A stretch of DNA of 64,000 nucleotides, taken from Burkholderiales bacterium 39-55-53. GTDB taxonomy: Bacteria > Pseudomonadota > Gammaproteobacteria > Burkholderiales > Burkholderiaceae_C. The position numbers and the translations under genes are program-made. Shown here one piece after another: positions 1-7,495 of this stretch. Below the pieces are notes generated by a model, which had not been told where the DNA came from, made no database searches, and was given only the letters and a program-made list of their open reading frames with translations. Numbering within the stretch: the stretch's first letter is position 1; every line of letters begins with the position of its first letter. Where the stretch lies: NCBI GenBank assembly GCA_002282445.1, contig NCJK01000002.1:372001-436000 (forward strand). Reading direction: 5' to 3'.

Positions 1-395
1 TCAATGTCATCTAAGACGATCACTTTTTCACCTAAAACGATAGGCGCCATCAACATTAAATTGACATCATTAAGAGTAGCTAATGCTTTGAAATGTTCTG
101 TACCTGCCTTCACTCCAGCTTTGAAAAATTTCTTAACTGGGCTGAGCACTTTCTCGTAGGAATCAGATTCTGGGATCGCTGCCTCAAGCAATCTGCGTTT
201 TACTTGATCAATGTTTGACAAGCCAAAAAGCGATACATAGAGTGCGTTCTTAACTTTTTGGTCTTTACACTCTGATTTAATTTTTTCCCAAAGATGCGTC
301 TTTCCTGTCCCCCACTTACCAGACAACGCAATTACCTTAATATCTGATTGACCAAGTAATTTGATAAGTTGCGCTTTTGTTTTTTCGATCGGCAT
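1..395 (-). CDS. KAP-type P-loop NTPase, N-terminal part (runs off the window)
   Basis: This is an open frame of 131 codons read on the minus strand from ATG at 395 to the window edge, so the C-terminus is missing. Near the N-terminus it has a Walker A of the form GKWGTGKTHLW, and at the truncated end a Walker B of the form VIVLDDI, with a probable Glu next. A short N-terminal lead into GxWGxGKT and a hhhLDDIE Walker B are typical of KAP-family and related STAND-like NTPases, which are often found in mobile elements and anti-phage loci. The domain call is inference from these two motifs. What the missing C-terminal domain does cannot be seen. It is oriented like the neighbouring unknown gene ending at 578. 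Confidence 0.6.
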   Translation of the reverse strand, partial: MPIEKTKAQLIKLLGQSDIKVIALSGKWGTGKTHLWEKIKSECKDQKVKNALYVSLFGLSNIDQVKRRLLEAAIPESDSYEKVLSPVKKFFKAGVKAGTEHFKALATLNDVNLMLMAPIVLGEKVIVLDDI

Positions 396-577
396 ATTAA
401 TTCGCAGGCATTTACGTTTAAAAAATTTAAGTCTATCGCCCTGCAAATCATTGAAATCGATTTGCTATGGACAAGAAAGACCAGCTTCAGGACGGTCACA
501 AAGACTACTGGGGCATGCTGTTCATGAACAGTGCATCAGAACTCTAGCTAGATTTTCAATCTTTCGTTAATTCTCTT

Positions 578-1321
578 TTAAAGCACTCTATACAACTTAG
601 AAATATCACGGGCAGAAGGAAAAATTCCTTGCGAAGCATTAAACGACAGGTTCTTACCTCGCCTGTTTTCTGCGCTTACAAGCTTCCCCATCTGGATGTG
701 TTTATCTGCGACATCAATTCGCCAGTCTTCCTTGGTACAGGTAGCCGATTTTTTCAAGTTCAACTGCTCGCCAATTTTCCACATTTTGACTTTATCGCTC
801 TTGCCGACGCTTTGACATGCTTTGACCACGCTAAGGGACTTATTGATTGAGTACGCTGAAATACGAGCTTTGAAAAACGGCCATGCCATCGGATTCATCG
901 ATAACAAGTTGCAACTAGAAGCATCAATGATTGCTGCAATTTCGTGAAATGTTAGACAGGCAACATTTTTCGGCGAGTAATTTCTTACGGAAATTTTGAA
1001 CTCATCACAACCTGATTGATATCCGATTTCAAGACCTGGTTCTAACTCAAGACATCCACATCCCAATTTTCTCGCCCCAGTTAAAGACCACCACTGTTCA
1101 AAAGATAGATCTTCTAAAGCCCCAAAAAGCTCATAGGTCTTGAATGAAGCATCACTCATGAAGATTCCAGTTCGACACATTTGTACGTAATGCGGTGAGA
1201 GTTTTAAGGCTTCAAACCAAGATCCCAAGTAGCCACGGCAAGCTAGTTCACATCCCCTATCACCGGATGCAGGTCTCAATAGGCTTGGTTCGTTATCAGA
1301 AATTGAAGATAGGTTTTTCAT
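578..1321 (-). CDS. Hypothetical protein of the left mobile element
   Basis: I do not recognise a family. The frame can be extended to a TTG at 1387, but ATG at 1321 is the more usual start and gives 247 aa. The protein is soluble-looking, with no signal peptide or membrane segment. It has several cysteines in its first half (a CGCxxL stretch near the middle) and a basic C-terminal third. It is divergent from the gene at 1422 and co-directional with the NTPase at the window start, from which it is separated by about 180 bases with no visible gene. Its position between an NTPase and an integrase implies a cargo gene of the element. Confidence 0.5.
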   Translation of the reverse strand: MKNLSSISDNEPSLLRPASGDRGCELACRGYLGSWFEALKLSPHYVQMCRTGIFMSDASFKTYELFGALEDLSFEQWWSLTGARKLGCGCLELEPGLEIGYQSGCDEFKISVRNYSPKNVACLTFHEIAAIIDASSCNLLSMNPMAWPFFKARISAYSINKSLSVVKACQSVGKSDKVKMWKIGEQLNLKKSATCTKEDWRIDVADKHIQMGKLVSAENRRGKNLSFNASQGIFPSARDISKLYRVL

Positions 1322-1421
1322 GTTTTGTCTTGAACAAAATGTGAAATTTCTCAGATTTATTGCTTTTAGTCTTGAACTCCGCGTCAATTCCGACCGGTTT
1401 TATCAACTTGAGGAATAAATC

Positions 1422-2444
1422 ATGGAAAACACTAATACGCCACAAACCAACGGTCATACCCCCGTCACAGCCGCCGCCCCAGTGGATGAGCTAGCTTTCG
1501 GTCTTCTGATGAATCGCACACTCGGCGGTTCTGCCAGCCGTCGTCCTAGCGACAAAAGCGCTAATGATGTCCAAGTCGACATGGTTTTGGGCCAAGCGCA
1601 AAACCTTGCCAAGATGAACGATCAGTACGTAGAAACGTACGTAGTTCGTGGAACAAAGGAGCTGTATGCCCTTTTAGGTGCGATTTATAGCTATGCCTTG
1701 CAAATTAACGAATCGCCTTTGCGTGACCACATCCTTCAGCGTATGCGCGAACGATTGGAAGAGGAGCATGAAATCAAGACTCAGGTCAACACACCATGGA
1801 TGACCACTGTTCTGCGATTCATCCTGCCAACTGATCGCCAAACGGCTTACTCATATTCAAAGGTTCTGCAGGTAGCACACGATGAAAACCTTACAGCACT
1901 TGAACTCCCCAACTACATCAAGGAGCGTGGCGGCATCGGAAAAATTACAGCTACAAAAGAAGAAGCCGAAGCCACCAAATCTGTGAAAGAGCACAAGGAA
2001 GCTAAAGCCGACTTGCTTCGGAAGATTCTTTTGGCAAATGCCAAGCAAGCCCAAACGATTGTTCAAGTTGAAGATAAGTTCGTAATTAACACTATTGCAG
2101 AAGGCAAAAAAGAAGGTTCATTTGAATTTGCCATTTGCGTCAACCCTGGTGGCAATGAACGACGAGTTGTTCGCTTTATCCGTGTTAACGAAGCAGTTGA
2201 GTCTCAATTGCTGTCGCTGGTCGCAGAAGCAAGTCTTTCTGACGACTTAGCTGGGACCCAAGACAAATTAGATGTATTGCGCGAAAAACTCGGGATCACC
2301 TCTGGTTGGGGTATGAAGCCCGGAGATAAAGGTTATCAGCCAATGGGCTTACCTTCACTCAATACAGCAGTACAGCCGGAAGTAATGCTTAACGCACCAC
2401 ACAGCTCAACTGTTAGTGGAGTAACGATTCAGCAGCCTGCATAA
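1422..2444 (+). CDS. Hypothetical protein of the left mobile element
   Basis: A 340-aa soluble protein with a good ribosome site (TGAGGAATAAATC before ATG). The N-terminal 50 residues are Thr/Pro/Ala/Ser-rich and probably disordered. The centre (about residues 120-210) is rich in Glu, Lys and Ala and likely helical, and the C-terminal 60 residues are Gly/Pro/Ser-rich. No catalytic motif is recognisable. A strong terminator follows at 2463-2492, so it can be its own transcription unit. No signal peptide or membrane helix is seen. Function unknown; the gene looks like conserved cargo of an integrative element because it sits between unknown genes and an integrase. Confidence 0.6.
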   Translation: MENTNTPQTNGHTPVTAAAPVDELAFGLLMNRTLGGSASRRPSDKSANDVQVDMVLGQAQNLAKMNDQYVETYVVRGTKELYALLGAIYSYALQINESPLRDHILQRMRERLEEEHEIKTQVNTPWMTTVLRFILPTDRQTAYSYSKVLQVAHDENLTALELPNYIKERGGIGKITATKEEAEATKSVKEHKEAKADLLRKILLANAKQAQTIVQVEDKFVINTIAEGKKEGSFEFAICVNPGGNERRVVRFIRVNEAVESQLLSLVAEASLSDDLAGTQDKLDVLREKLGITSGWGMKPGDKGYQPMGLPSLNTAVQPEVMLNAPHSSTVSGVTIQQPA

Positions 2445-2462
2445 CTCAGCGTTTAGGCCAAT

Positions 2463-2492
2463 CCCTAAACCTTCGGGTTTAGGGTACTTTTT
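2463..2492 (+). terminator. Rho-independent terminator
   Basis: A perfect 9-bp stem (CCCTAAACC / GGTTTAGGG) is closed by a TTCG tetraloop and followed by TACTTTTT. It lies 18 bases after the stop of the gene ending at 2444 and just before the ribosome site of the next gene. Confidence 0.85.
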
Positions 2493-2505
2493 CAAGGAGA
2501 ACGAT

Positions 2506-3147
2506 TTGTACGATTTATTTGAAAAAATTAAAAAAGGATCAATCCTGCTTTGGAACGTGGCAGATGAAAAAGATTTGCCTAAACGCAAAGAAATGAATCG
2601 ATTGCTTGGGACTGATGAGTTCACCTATTACAAAACTCATGGCCACCACAGTGACTACATACGAAAACTTGGGCGTCTAAAAAACTATCTAACTACAGAT
2701 CCAAGTGAAGTTAAAACGGGTTGGTGGGCGCAGATTCCAACATCTCACTTCTTGTTTACAAGCCACGAAATTGAATCCAACAGCTTTTTTTTATTGAAGT
2801 ATGGCCATCAATGTTTTGGGTCGTATTTTGTGGATCGAAGCGATATCGAAAATCTTGAAAAACTGCTTCGCAGATACGAGCAGGTCATGCAGATTTCGGA
2901 TGAAATTAAAAACTGGCCGAAAAGAATTGAAGGACACAAAGAGGAAATTAAACGGGATGGTATCGAAGACAGTGTGATCGAGAACTTTCAAATAACAAGA
3001 CTAATAGAGATCACAGATAGTTACGGAAAGCAAGCAATCGATCACGCCATGCAGGAACTCGTTGCTTGGCATGACGCACATTTCTGGAAAAACAAAAAAT
3101 CGCAAACATCGATTGAGAACTCACAAGATGAAGCTTCGATCGTCTGA
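2506..3147 (+). CDS. Hypothetical protein, TTG start
   Basis: A 213-aa protein starting at TTG 2506, supported by AAGGAG at 2494-2499 with 6-base spacing; no ATG follows close enough to compete. It is rich in charged and aromatic residues (WW and FFLL patches around residues 70-95) and appears soluble. The second half looks helical and Lys/Glu-rich. No known motif is recognised. The ribosome site follows the upstream terminator directly, so initiation must come from readthrough or from a promoter inside the preceding gene. It is part of the integrase-linked cargo. Confidence 0.55.
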   Translation: MYDLFEKIKKGSILLWNVADEKDLPKRKEMNRLLGTDEFTYYKTHGHHSDYIRKLGRLKNYLTTDPSEVKTGWWAQIPTSHFLFTSHEIESNSFFLLKYGHQCFGSYFVDRSDIENLEKLLRRYEQVMQISDEIKNWPKRIEGHKEEIKRDGIEDSVIENFQITRLIEITDSYGKQAIDHAMQELVAWHDAHFWKNKKSQTSIENSQDEASIV

Positions 3148-3257
3148 GATTAGGCGCACAAATTAATTGATCGTCTAAAAGCCACAGATTTCGCATCTCC
3201 GGTTGACTGGCCAACTTTTCAGAAAACACACTACACAAAACCTAACGAGTGTGAATC

Positions 3258-4607
3258 ATGGTGCAAGCCCTCAATCCATCATCAGCAGAACGTCATCGTT
3301 CCGTCCCATTGCAAGAGACAATTACAAGAATTCCTGGTTATCCCAGAAAACTTGTGATCTTCAAAATCCCAGCATCAAGCTATTGGTGGGTTCGCTATTA
3401 CGCTGACAAACACATCTACAAAAGAACGACAAAAACAGAAAGCAAGCGTGAGGCGTTAGAGGCTGCCAAGCGCTTTTATGACGACATTAACTTTCGTATG
3501 CGCGGTGGTAATTTTGAGGGCATACCAAACGATGTAAATGCTGCGGAAGTTGTTCCGTTCAGGAAAGTTTGCAAACTTCTTTTAGAAAGCGAACAAGCAA
3601 AAGTTGATCGCAAGCAGCAAGCTGAATTGACACTGAAAAATAGTGAGTTGCGCTTTGACAAACTGATCCTCCCCTTCTTTGGGCACATGGACATCTTGAC
3701 CATCAACTACAAAGTTCTAGATGAGTTTTTGCAAAAGATCTCTAAGCTCGAACCTAAGCTAAGTGTCTCGACAGTTAGCAACTACATGGGCCTTGTTCGC
3801 AAAGTATTGCAACACGGTGCTCGACATGGATACCTCGAACACTTGCCGGAGTTTCCTAAAGTCGGCGTCGAAGATAGACCACGCGGATGGTTCAACGTTG
3901 GTGAGTACAAAACAATAACGAAAGTCAGCAAACAACTAGCTGGCAAACGAATGGAATGGCGCTATCACGGTGAAGCGGAAGAAAGCACCTACTTCTGCGA
4001 AGTTGGCGGGAGGCTTGGCCCTAATGATCGACTTATCAAACGATATGAGATGACGAAGGATTTGCCTGACCTAATCGTTTTCATGGTCAACAGTTACATA
4101 CGTCCAACAGACATCAGGAACATGCAACATAAGCATGTTGAGATCATTCGACGTGAATGGACGTACTTGAGGTTGACACTTCCACCAAGCAAAGGACACA
4201 GCTTTCCGATCACTACGATGCCTTGGGCTGTCAAAGTCTATGAGCGCATTTGCAGACGACAAGAACTTGAATTAGGCAGGCCCGTTAAACCTGATGACTA
4301 TGTATTCATGACGCAGGCTAAGTCACGTGACAACGCCATGAAAAAATTAGCTAAGCAATTCGATATCTTGCTCAGCATAACCAATTTGAAAGTCAGCAAC
4401 ATTGGTGAACCTAGGACTATGTATAGCCTTCGTCATAGTTGCATCATGTTCCGTTTGATGTTTGGTCGAGCTGTTGACACCCTGACACTCGCAAGGAATG
4501 CTAGAACCAGTCCAGAAATGATTGATCGTTTCTACGCTGCCCCACTTCAGGGTGAAATGAACGTTGGTGAATTGCAAAGCAAGCGCAGACCTCGCCCATG
4601 GGAATAA
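3258..4607 (+). CDS. Tyrosine site-specific integrase
   Basis: A 449-aa phage/ICE-type integrase. The N-terminal half holds a DNA-binding arm and a SAM-like core-binding region (around residues 95-190). The C-terminal half holds the catalytic domain: an Arg box in FMVNSYIRPTDI, a Lys in LPPSKGHS, a box II written YSLRHS, and a nucleophile in DRFYA (Tyr426). The first His of the usual HxxR is Ser here, and the later GH is replaced by an Asn-containing stretch, both tolerated in many ICE integrases. An attachment-like region with a tRNA 3' fragment lies 390 bases downstream, as expected for an integrase that uses a tRNA gene. A terminator follows at 4739. Confidence 0.9.
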   Translation: MVQALNPSSAERHRSVPLQETITRIPGYPRKLVIFKIPASSYWWVRYYADKHIYKRTTKTESKREALEAAKRFYDDINFRMRGGNFEGIPNDVNAAEVVPFRKVCKLLLESEQAKVDRKQQAELTLKNSELRFDKLILPFFGHMDILTINYKVLDEFLQKISKLEPKLSVSTVSNYMGLVRKVLQHGARHGYLEHLPEFPKVGVEDRPRGWFNVGEYKTITKVSKQLAGKRMEWRYHGEAEESTYFCEVGGRLGPNDRLIKRYEMTKDLPDLIVFMVNSYIRPTDIRNMQHKHVEIIRREWTYLRLTLPPSKGHSFPITTMPWAVKVYERICRRQELELGRPVKPDDYVFMTQAKSRDNAMKKLAKQFDILLSITNLKVSNIGEPRTMYSLRHSCIMFRLMFGRAVDTLTLARNARTSPEMIDRFYAAPLQGEMNVGELQSKRRPRPWE

Positions 4608-4738
4608 GCACGATTAACATGCTTTGCTTTACTGTTTGCGCACATGCATGAGAGCGCTAAGCTTTACCCATAGCCCTTGCGGGCATCTAAAACGCCCTAC
4701 AACGCACTTTTTCCAGGATGGACTGGGCTGAGTAGCTG

Positions 4739-4770
4739 AACGCTAGTAAAAACAAACGTAGCGTTTTTTT
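4739..4770 (+). terminator. Terminator after the integrase
   Basis: The 7-bp stem AACGCTA (4739-4745) pairs with TAGCGTT (4759-4765), and a seven-T run ends at 4770. It lies 130 bases after the integrase stop on the same strand. Confidence 0.7.
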
Positions 4771-4911
4771 AAAGCTTTCGATTTTTACGCCCCTGCTTTT
4801 TAAGGGCTGCGCGGCATAGTTTTATGCTCTGCGAATGCGATAACCAACGTGGGTTTTCTGGGTGGCGCCTTGAAGCTTGTTGAGCTTGAAATGAGGTCCA
4901 AATGCTTATCA

Positions 4912-4940
4912 AAAGTAGTATACCGCCACTATACTACTTT
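4912..4940. repeat. Perfect 11-bp inverted repeat with 7-bp spacer (recombinase core-like)
   Basis: AAAGTAGTATA (4912-4922) is followed by a 7-bp spacer (CCGCCAC) and then the exact inverted copy TATACTACTTT (4930-4940). Two arms around a 6-8 bp spacer is the geometry of a tyrosine-recombinase core site. The same half-site recurs in the dyad at 5105-5154, on the other side of the tRNA fragment. A regulator operator is the alternative reading. Confidence 0.55.
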
Positions 4941-4946
4941 GAGCAT

Positions 4947-4980
4947 AAAAAAAAGCACTAAGAATTGCTTCTAAGTGCTT
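4947..4980 (-). terminator. Terminator reading leftwards, behind the tRNA fragment
   Basis: AAGCACTAAGAA pairs with TTCTAAGTGCTT (one mismatch, TTGC loop), and on the minus strand the hairpin is followed by eight U. It sits 19 bases past the CCA end of the tRNA fragment and on the same strand, so it is probably the original terminator of that tRNA gene. Confidence 0.7.
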
Positions 4981-4998
4981 GATTTTATTGGCAAAAAA

Positions 4999-5043
4999 TG
5001 GTGGGCGATGCAAGTTTCGAACTTGCGACCCCCACAGTGTGAA
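4999..5043 (-). pseudogene. tRNA-Val 3' fragment (anticodon loop to CCA)
   Basis: Read on the minus strand this is the 3' half of a tRNA. It has an anticodon loop TTCACAC (anticodon CAC, Val by alignment), the stem strand TGTGG, a GGGTC variable region, a perfect 5-bp T stem (GCAAG/CTTGC) around TTCGAAA, the acceptor strand ATCGCCC, and ACCA. The bases beyond 5043 do not pair to complete the anticodon stem, and no acceptor 5' strand (GGGCGAT) is found, so it is not a complete gene. Breakage at the anticodon loop is the usual crossover point for integrases that target tRNA genes, so this is taken as an attachment-site half. Confidence 0.75.
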
Positions 5044-5104
5044 TACTATGGCGTTTTGCCATATTCTCCATTTAAATCAACAACTTACGTAATTCAAAAA
5101 GCCC

Positions 5105-5154
5105 AAAAGTAGTATGCTTGTAGTATAGTCATATAACTATATACAACTACTTTT
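5105..5154. repeat. Imperfect dyad sharing the AAAAGTAGTAT half-site
   Basis: AAAAGTAGT (5105-5113) is mirrored by ACTACTTTT (5146-5154), with an inner TTGTAGTATAGT / ACTATATACAA pair. With the repeat at 4912-4940 it brackets the tRNA fragment, as arm or excisionase sites do in attachment regions. The 4608-5316 gap holds only these elements, the terminators and the dyad at 5184. Confidence 0.5.
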
Positions 5155-5183
5155 TAGGTTAAATTTAGAACTTGTAGGACCCC

Positions 5184-5206
5184 AAGCGTAAAGACTCTTT
5201 ACGCTT
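5184..5206. repeat. Perfect 10-bp hairpin
   Basis: AAGCGTAAAG, loop ACT, CTTTACGCTT. It lacks a strong T run on either side, so it could be a weak terminator closing the element region or an operator upstream of the gene at 5317. Confidence 0.45.
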
Positions 5207-5316
5207 AGAAATTTTGAACGCTCACACATGTTGCTGACTAGTGACTTGTATCAATGTCTCAGGGGTTTGGGATACAACTTCAGCACAGGATAGAAATTGA
5301 GTCCTAGAATTTGTAA

Positions 5317-5652
5317 ATGCGAAAGTTATGTCTCATCATCTGCCTAAGCTTGCTCAGCAGCATGTTCCATGCTGTAGCTATGCCAATTGAGACAAATGAA
5401 ATGGCGCAAACGGATGTAATGACTCAATCACACGCATCCCATGAGTGCGATGAAACACCAACTTCATCAACTAGCAAGCAATGCAAACTGAACGGCCACA
5501 TCTGCTGCCTCGGCATAACAGCAGCTATTACCGATAAGGTAACCCAGGACAGCAGCCCTACTCAATTGTTTAATGCGTTTTCTGAAACGCTAGCACTGCA
5601 GGTACACCCAGACAAAAGATTTAAGCCTCCCAAAAAATCTCTTCAAACCTAA
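5317..5652 (+). CDS. Small exported Cys/His-containing protein, metal cluster
   Basis: A 111-aa protein with an N-terminal signal peptide (positive start, hydrophobic core LCLIICLSLLSS, cleavage probably after AVA). The mature part has HASHEC, QCKLNGHICC and scattered His and Met residues, consistent with periplasmic metal binding. I do not recognise the family with confidence. It opens a run of genes (5699, 6279, 6668, 7010) that all look metal-related, with a 46-base gap to the next gene. The copper assignment is inference from the neighbours and from residue content. Confidence 0.6.
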   Translation: MRKLCLIICLSLLSSMFHAVAMPIETNEMAQTDVMTQSHASHECDETPTSSTSKQCKLNGHICCLGITAAITDKVTQDSSPTQLFNAFSETLALQVHPDKRFKPPKKSLQT

Positions 5653-5698
5653 ATCGACTTGCCCATAACTGGGTTGTTAACTTTTTTTGGAGAAATTT

Positions 5699-6208
5699 AT
5701 GAACATGACGCATTACATGGAGTTGCTTGCGACTAACCAACCATGGAATCTTTTGATTTTTATGGCAGTTCCAGTGATCTTGGCGGAGACCTTGGCGATT
5801 ACAGAACTTTATGTTTTGTTCACAAGACGTAATGAAGGTTGGGTCCACAGCCTCAACCGAGCGGCTGGGATTACTGTCGGCTTGTACTTTATAGGTGTCA
5901 TAATCTATTTGATGAACACGGCCGTTTTGCCCATCACAAAAGCAGGCGAATGGCGGACCATCATTGATGTGATCGCAGTTGGTAGCTACTTGATAGGCGG
6001 CTTGCCATTGATCTACATTGCACTGCAAGAGTTAGGTTTGGTTAACTCCAAAGCTTCCGATGAGGACAAACGTAAAGTACATGCAGTGTGCGTAGCGTTG
6101 TTCTTAGTATTTGGCCACATTGCCATGATTACAGGAATGCTCGATCCAGCGCTGCTTGGTTACGGTCCGGATACTGCTACGGATATGCCAATGATGCATA
6201 ACCATTAA
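5699..6208 (+). CDS. Inner-membrane protein, DUF6803-like
   Basis: A 169-aa membrane protein with about four hydrophobic segments (near residues 15-40, 55-80, 90-115 and 130-150) and a C-terminal tail ending in MPMMHNH, which suits metal binding. The frame opens at a TTG at 5687, but ATG 5699 has GGAG seven bases upstream (5689-5692), so the TTG is part of the ribosome site. The N-terminal MNMTHYM start and AETLAITEL segment resemble the DUF6803 membrane family as I remember it. A terminator follows directly (6228-6257). Role unknown; the cluster suggests metal homeostasis. Confidence 0.7.
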   Translation: MNMTHYMELLATNQPWNLLIFMAVPVILAETLAITELYVLFTRRNEGWVHSLNRAAGITVGLYFIGVIIYLMNTAVLPITKAGEWRTIIDVIAVGSYLIGGLPLIYIALQELGLVNSKASDEDKRKVHAVCVALFLVFGHIAMITGMLDPALLGYGPDTATDMPMMHNH

Positions 6209-6227
6209 AGGGTTAAGTTTCAGGTTA

Positions 6228-6257
6228 GAGCTCACTACCCCAGTGAGCTCTTTTTTT
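6228..6257 (+). terminator. Rho-independent terminator
   Basis: A perfect 9-bp stem GAGCTCACT / AGTGAGCTC with an ACCCC loop and seven T. It covers a spurious GTG start of the next frame, which supports the later ATG start there. Confidence 0.9.
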
Positions 6258-6278
6258 ATCAATTCGCAAGGGGCTTAT

Positions 6279-6629
6279 ATGCAGTGGCTAATCACCAAGT
6301 ACTTGATATCAGCAGGCGTCGTTGTCGTGATCTCTGAAGTAGCAAAACGCAGTGGAAAGCTGGGCGGCCTTATGGCAGCGCTACCTTTGATCACTTTGCT
6401 TTCTATGGTTTGGATGTACATCGAACAAGCCCCTGAAGCAAAGATTGCTGAACAAGCATCTTTTACCTTCTGGTATGTCATACCAACACTGCCCATGTTT
6501 TTGGCTTTCCCATTTCTGTTGGCGCGATTTGGATTTTGGTCATCAATGGGGATTGGAGCAGCTCTAACGATTGCTTGCTTTATCGTCTTGAGCCTTCTGC
6601 TCAGACAGTTTGGAATCGAGTTGTTATGA
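6279..6629 (+). CDS. DUF3147 family membrane protein
   Basis: A small integral membrane protein (117 aa from ATG 6279) with four hydrophobic helices: residues about 5-22, 30-48, 65-85 and 92-113. The N-terminal pattern MQWLITKYLISAGVVV and the following KLGGLMAALP stretch fit DUF3147. The frame extends upstream to a GTG inside the terminator at 6228-6257, which cannot be the start; AAGGGG precedes the ATG. Function unknown in the family. It is here between a DUF6803-like protein and a heavy-metal-binding protein, so a metal-related role is possible but unproven. Confidence 0.75.
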   Translation: MQWLITKYLISAGVVVVISEVAKRSGKLGGLMAALPLITLLSMVWMYIEQAPEAKIAEQASFTFWYVIPTLPMFLAFPFLLARFGFWSSMGIGAALTIACFIVLSLLLRQFGIELL

Positions 6630-6667
6630 CGCACTGTTCAAACCAGGTTTCAAACAGAAGATCTTGA

Positions 6668-6949
6668 TCAGGAAACGCGACCAATCGCACAACTCACGAA
6701 AGACTTGGCGTTGGCAAGTCCAGCATCAAGCCCGCTGACGCTGCCGTGCTCGGGATAGCCCATCGATTTGAGCTTGGCCACTAGCGCTTCACGTAATGAC
6801 ATATCAGCTGAAACACTGATTAACTGCTGATCACGATCGATAACGATGTTGGACACGCCTTCGATTGAGGTCAACCCTTTGATGATGGACTTCTCGCAAC
6901 CACCGCACTTGATGTTTTCAACATGTACTTGAATTTGATTCACTGACAT
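6668..6949 (-). CDS. Heavy-metal-associated (HMA) domain metallochaperone
   Basis: A 93-aa cytoplasmic protein with an N-terminal ferredoxin-like HMA domain. The metal site is CGGC in ENIKCGGCEKSI (about residues 14-17), followed by the typical GVSNIVIDRDQQLISV strand pair. This is the CopZ-type fold that binds Cu(I) and hands it to transporters. ATG 6949 has AAGGGAGC upstream; the frame's extra N-terminal residues up to 7000 come from the terminator hairpin and are not real. It is downstream of, and co-directional with, the Met-rich exported protein at 7010-7375. Confidence 0.88.
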   Translation of the reverse strand: MSVNQIQVHVENIKCGGCEKSIIKGLTSIEGVSNIVIDRDQQLISVSADMSLREALVAKLKSMGYPEHGSVSGLDAGLANAKSFVSCAIGRVS

Positions 6950-6965
6950 AAAAGCTCCCTTGATT

Positions 6966-6996
6966 AAAAAGTAAAACCACCCACGGGTGGTTTTAC
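6966..6996 (-). terminator. Terminator of the Met-rich protein gene
   Basis: A perfect 11-bp stem GTAAAACCACC / GGTGGTTTTAC with a CACG loop, followed on the minus strand by TTTTT. Confidence 0.85.
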
Positions 6997-7009
6997 GCAT
7001 ACGGATAAG

Positions 7010-7375
7010 TTATCCGCAGTTTTTGCCCCACATCATGTGCGGTCCGTGTCCTGCAGGCAAAGTGATGCCTTTATCCTTGGCACGCTTTTCCATTTCAGAA
7101 TGATTTGCTGTCATAACGGCTTGACGCTCTTCTGGAGTTTTAGCATCCATCATCTTGTCCATCATGGCTAGCCTTTCAGCAGGAGTCATCAGCTCTCGCA
7201 TGACTTTCATATCGGAATTTTGTCCAGACATTTGTCCATGCATCATTCCCCCGCGCATCATGCCCTGCCCCATACCATTACCAAAAGGACCTTGTTGAGC
7301 GTAAACAGCGCCAACTGCCAAGCTAAGACCCAAAACGGTAGCAACACCTATCGCGATTTTCTTTACGGTTTTCAT
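7010..7375 (-). CDS. Exported Met/His-rich metal-binding protein
   Basis: A 121-aa protein with a clear signal peptide (KTVKKIAIG start, cleavage near AVYAQ). After it comes a Met/Gly/His-rich stretch (GMGQGMMRGGMMHGQM), then an amphipathic helical region with MTPAERLAMMDKMMDAKTPEERQ, and a tail with HGPHMMWGKNC. This composition suits a periplasmic Cu(I)/Ag(I)-binding protein, related in style to Spy/CpxP-like LTxxQ proteins. ATG 7375 has AAGGA upstream; the TTG at 7393 is not needed. Transcribed away from the Crp/Fnr regulator at 7496, with about 120 bases of shared upstream region. Confidence 0.75.
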   Translation of the reverse strand: MKTVKKIAIGVATVLGLSLAVGAVYAQQGPFGNGMGQGMMRGGMMHGQMSGQNSDMKVMRELMTPAERLAMMDKMMDAKTPEERQAVMTANHSEMEKRAKDKGITLPAGHGPHMMWGKNCG

Positions 7376-7481
7376 TTTCAATTCCTTGTTCAATCAATTA
7401 GTTACAACAACCACTCGATCCATTTTTACGAGACCTCCTTATTCGTTAATCAAATTGTTGAGCAGCCTCGCTAATACGCGT

Positions 7482-7495
7482 ATGATTTTGATCAT
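7482..7495. promoter_or_regulatory. Crp/Fnr-type dyad abutting the regulator start
   Basis: ATGAT TTTG ATCAT is a perfect dyad in its arms and differs by one base per arm from the FNR consensus TTGAT-N4-ATCAA. It ends at the base before ATG 7496 and is about 107 bases upstream of the divergent start at 7375. Autoregulation, or control of the Met-rich gene by the 7496 product, is the simplest reading. Confidence 0.5.

Noticed and set aside
4999-5090. Complete tRNA-Val gene
   Set aside because: Only the 3' half is present; no 5' acceptor strand or D arm can be paired.
5621-6028. 135-codon minus frame opposite the DUF6803-like gene
   Set aside because: The plus-strand gene has a ribosome site, membrane helices and a terminator; the minus frame has none of these.
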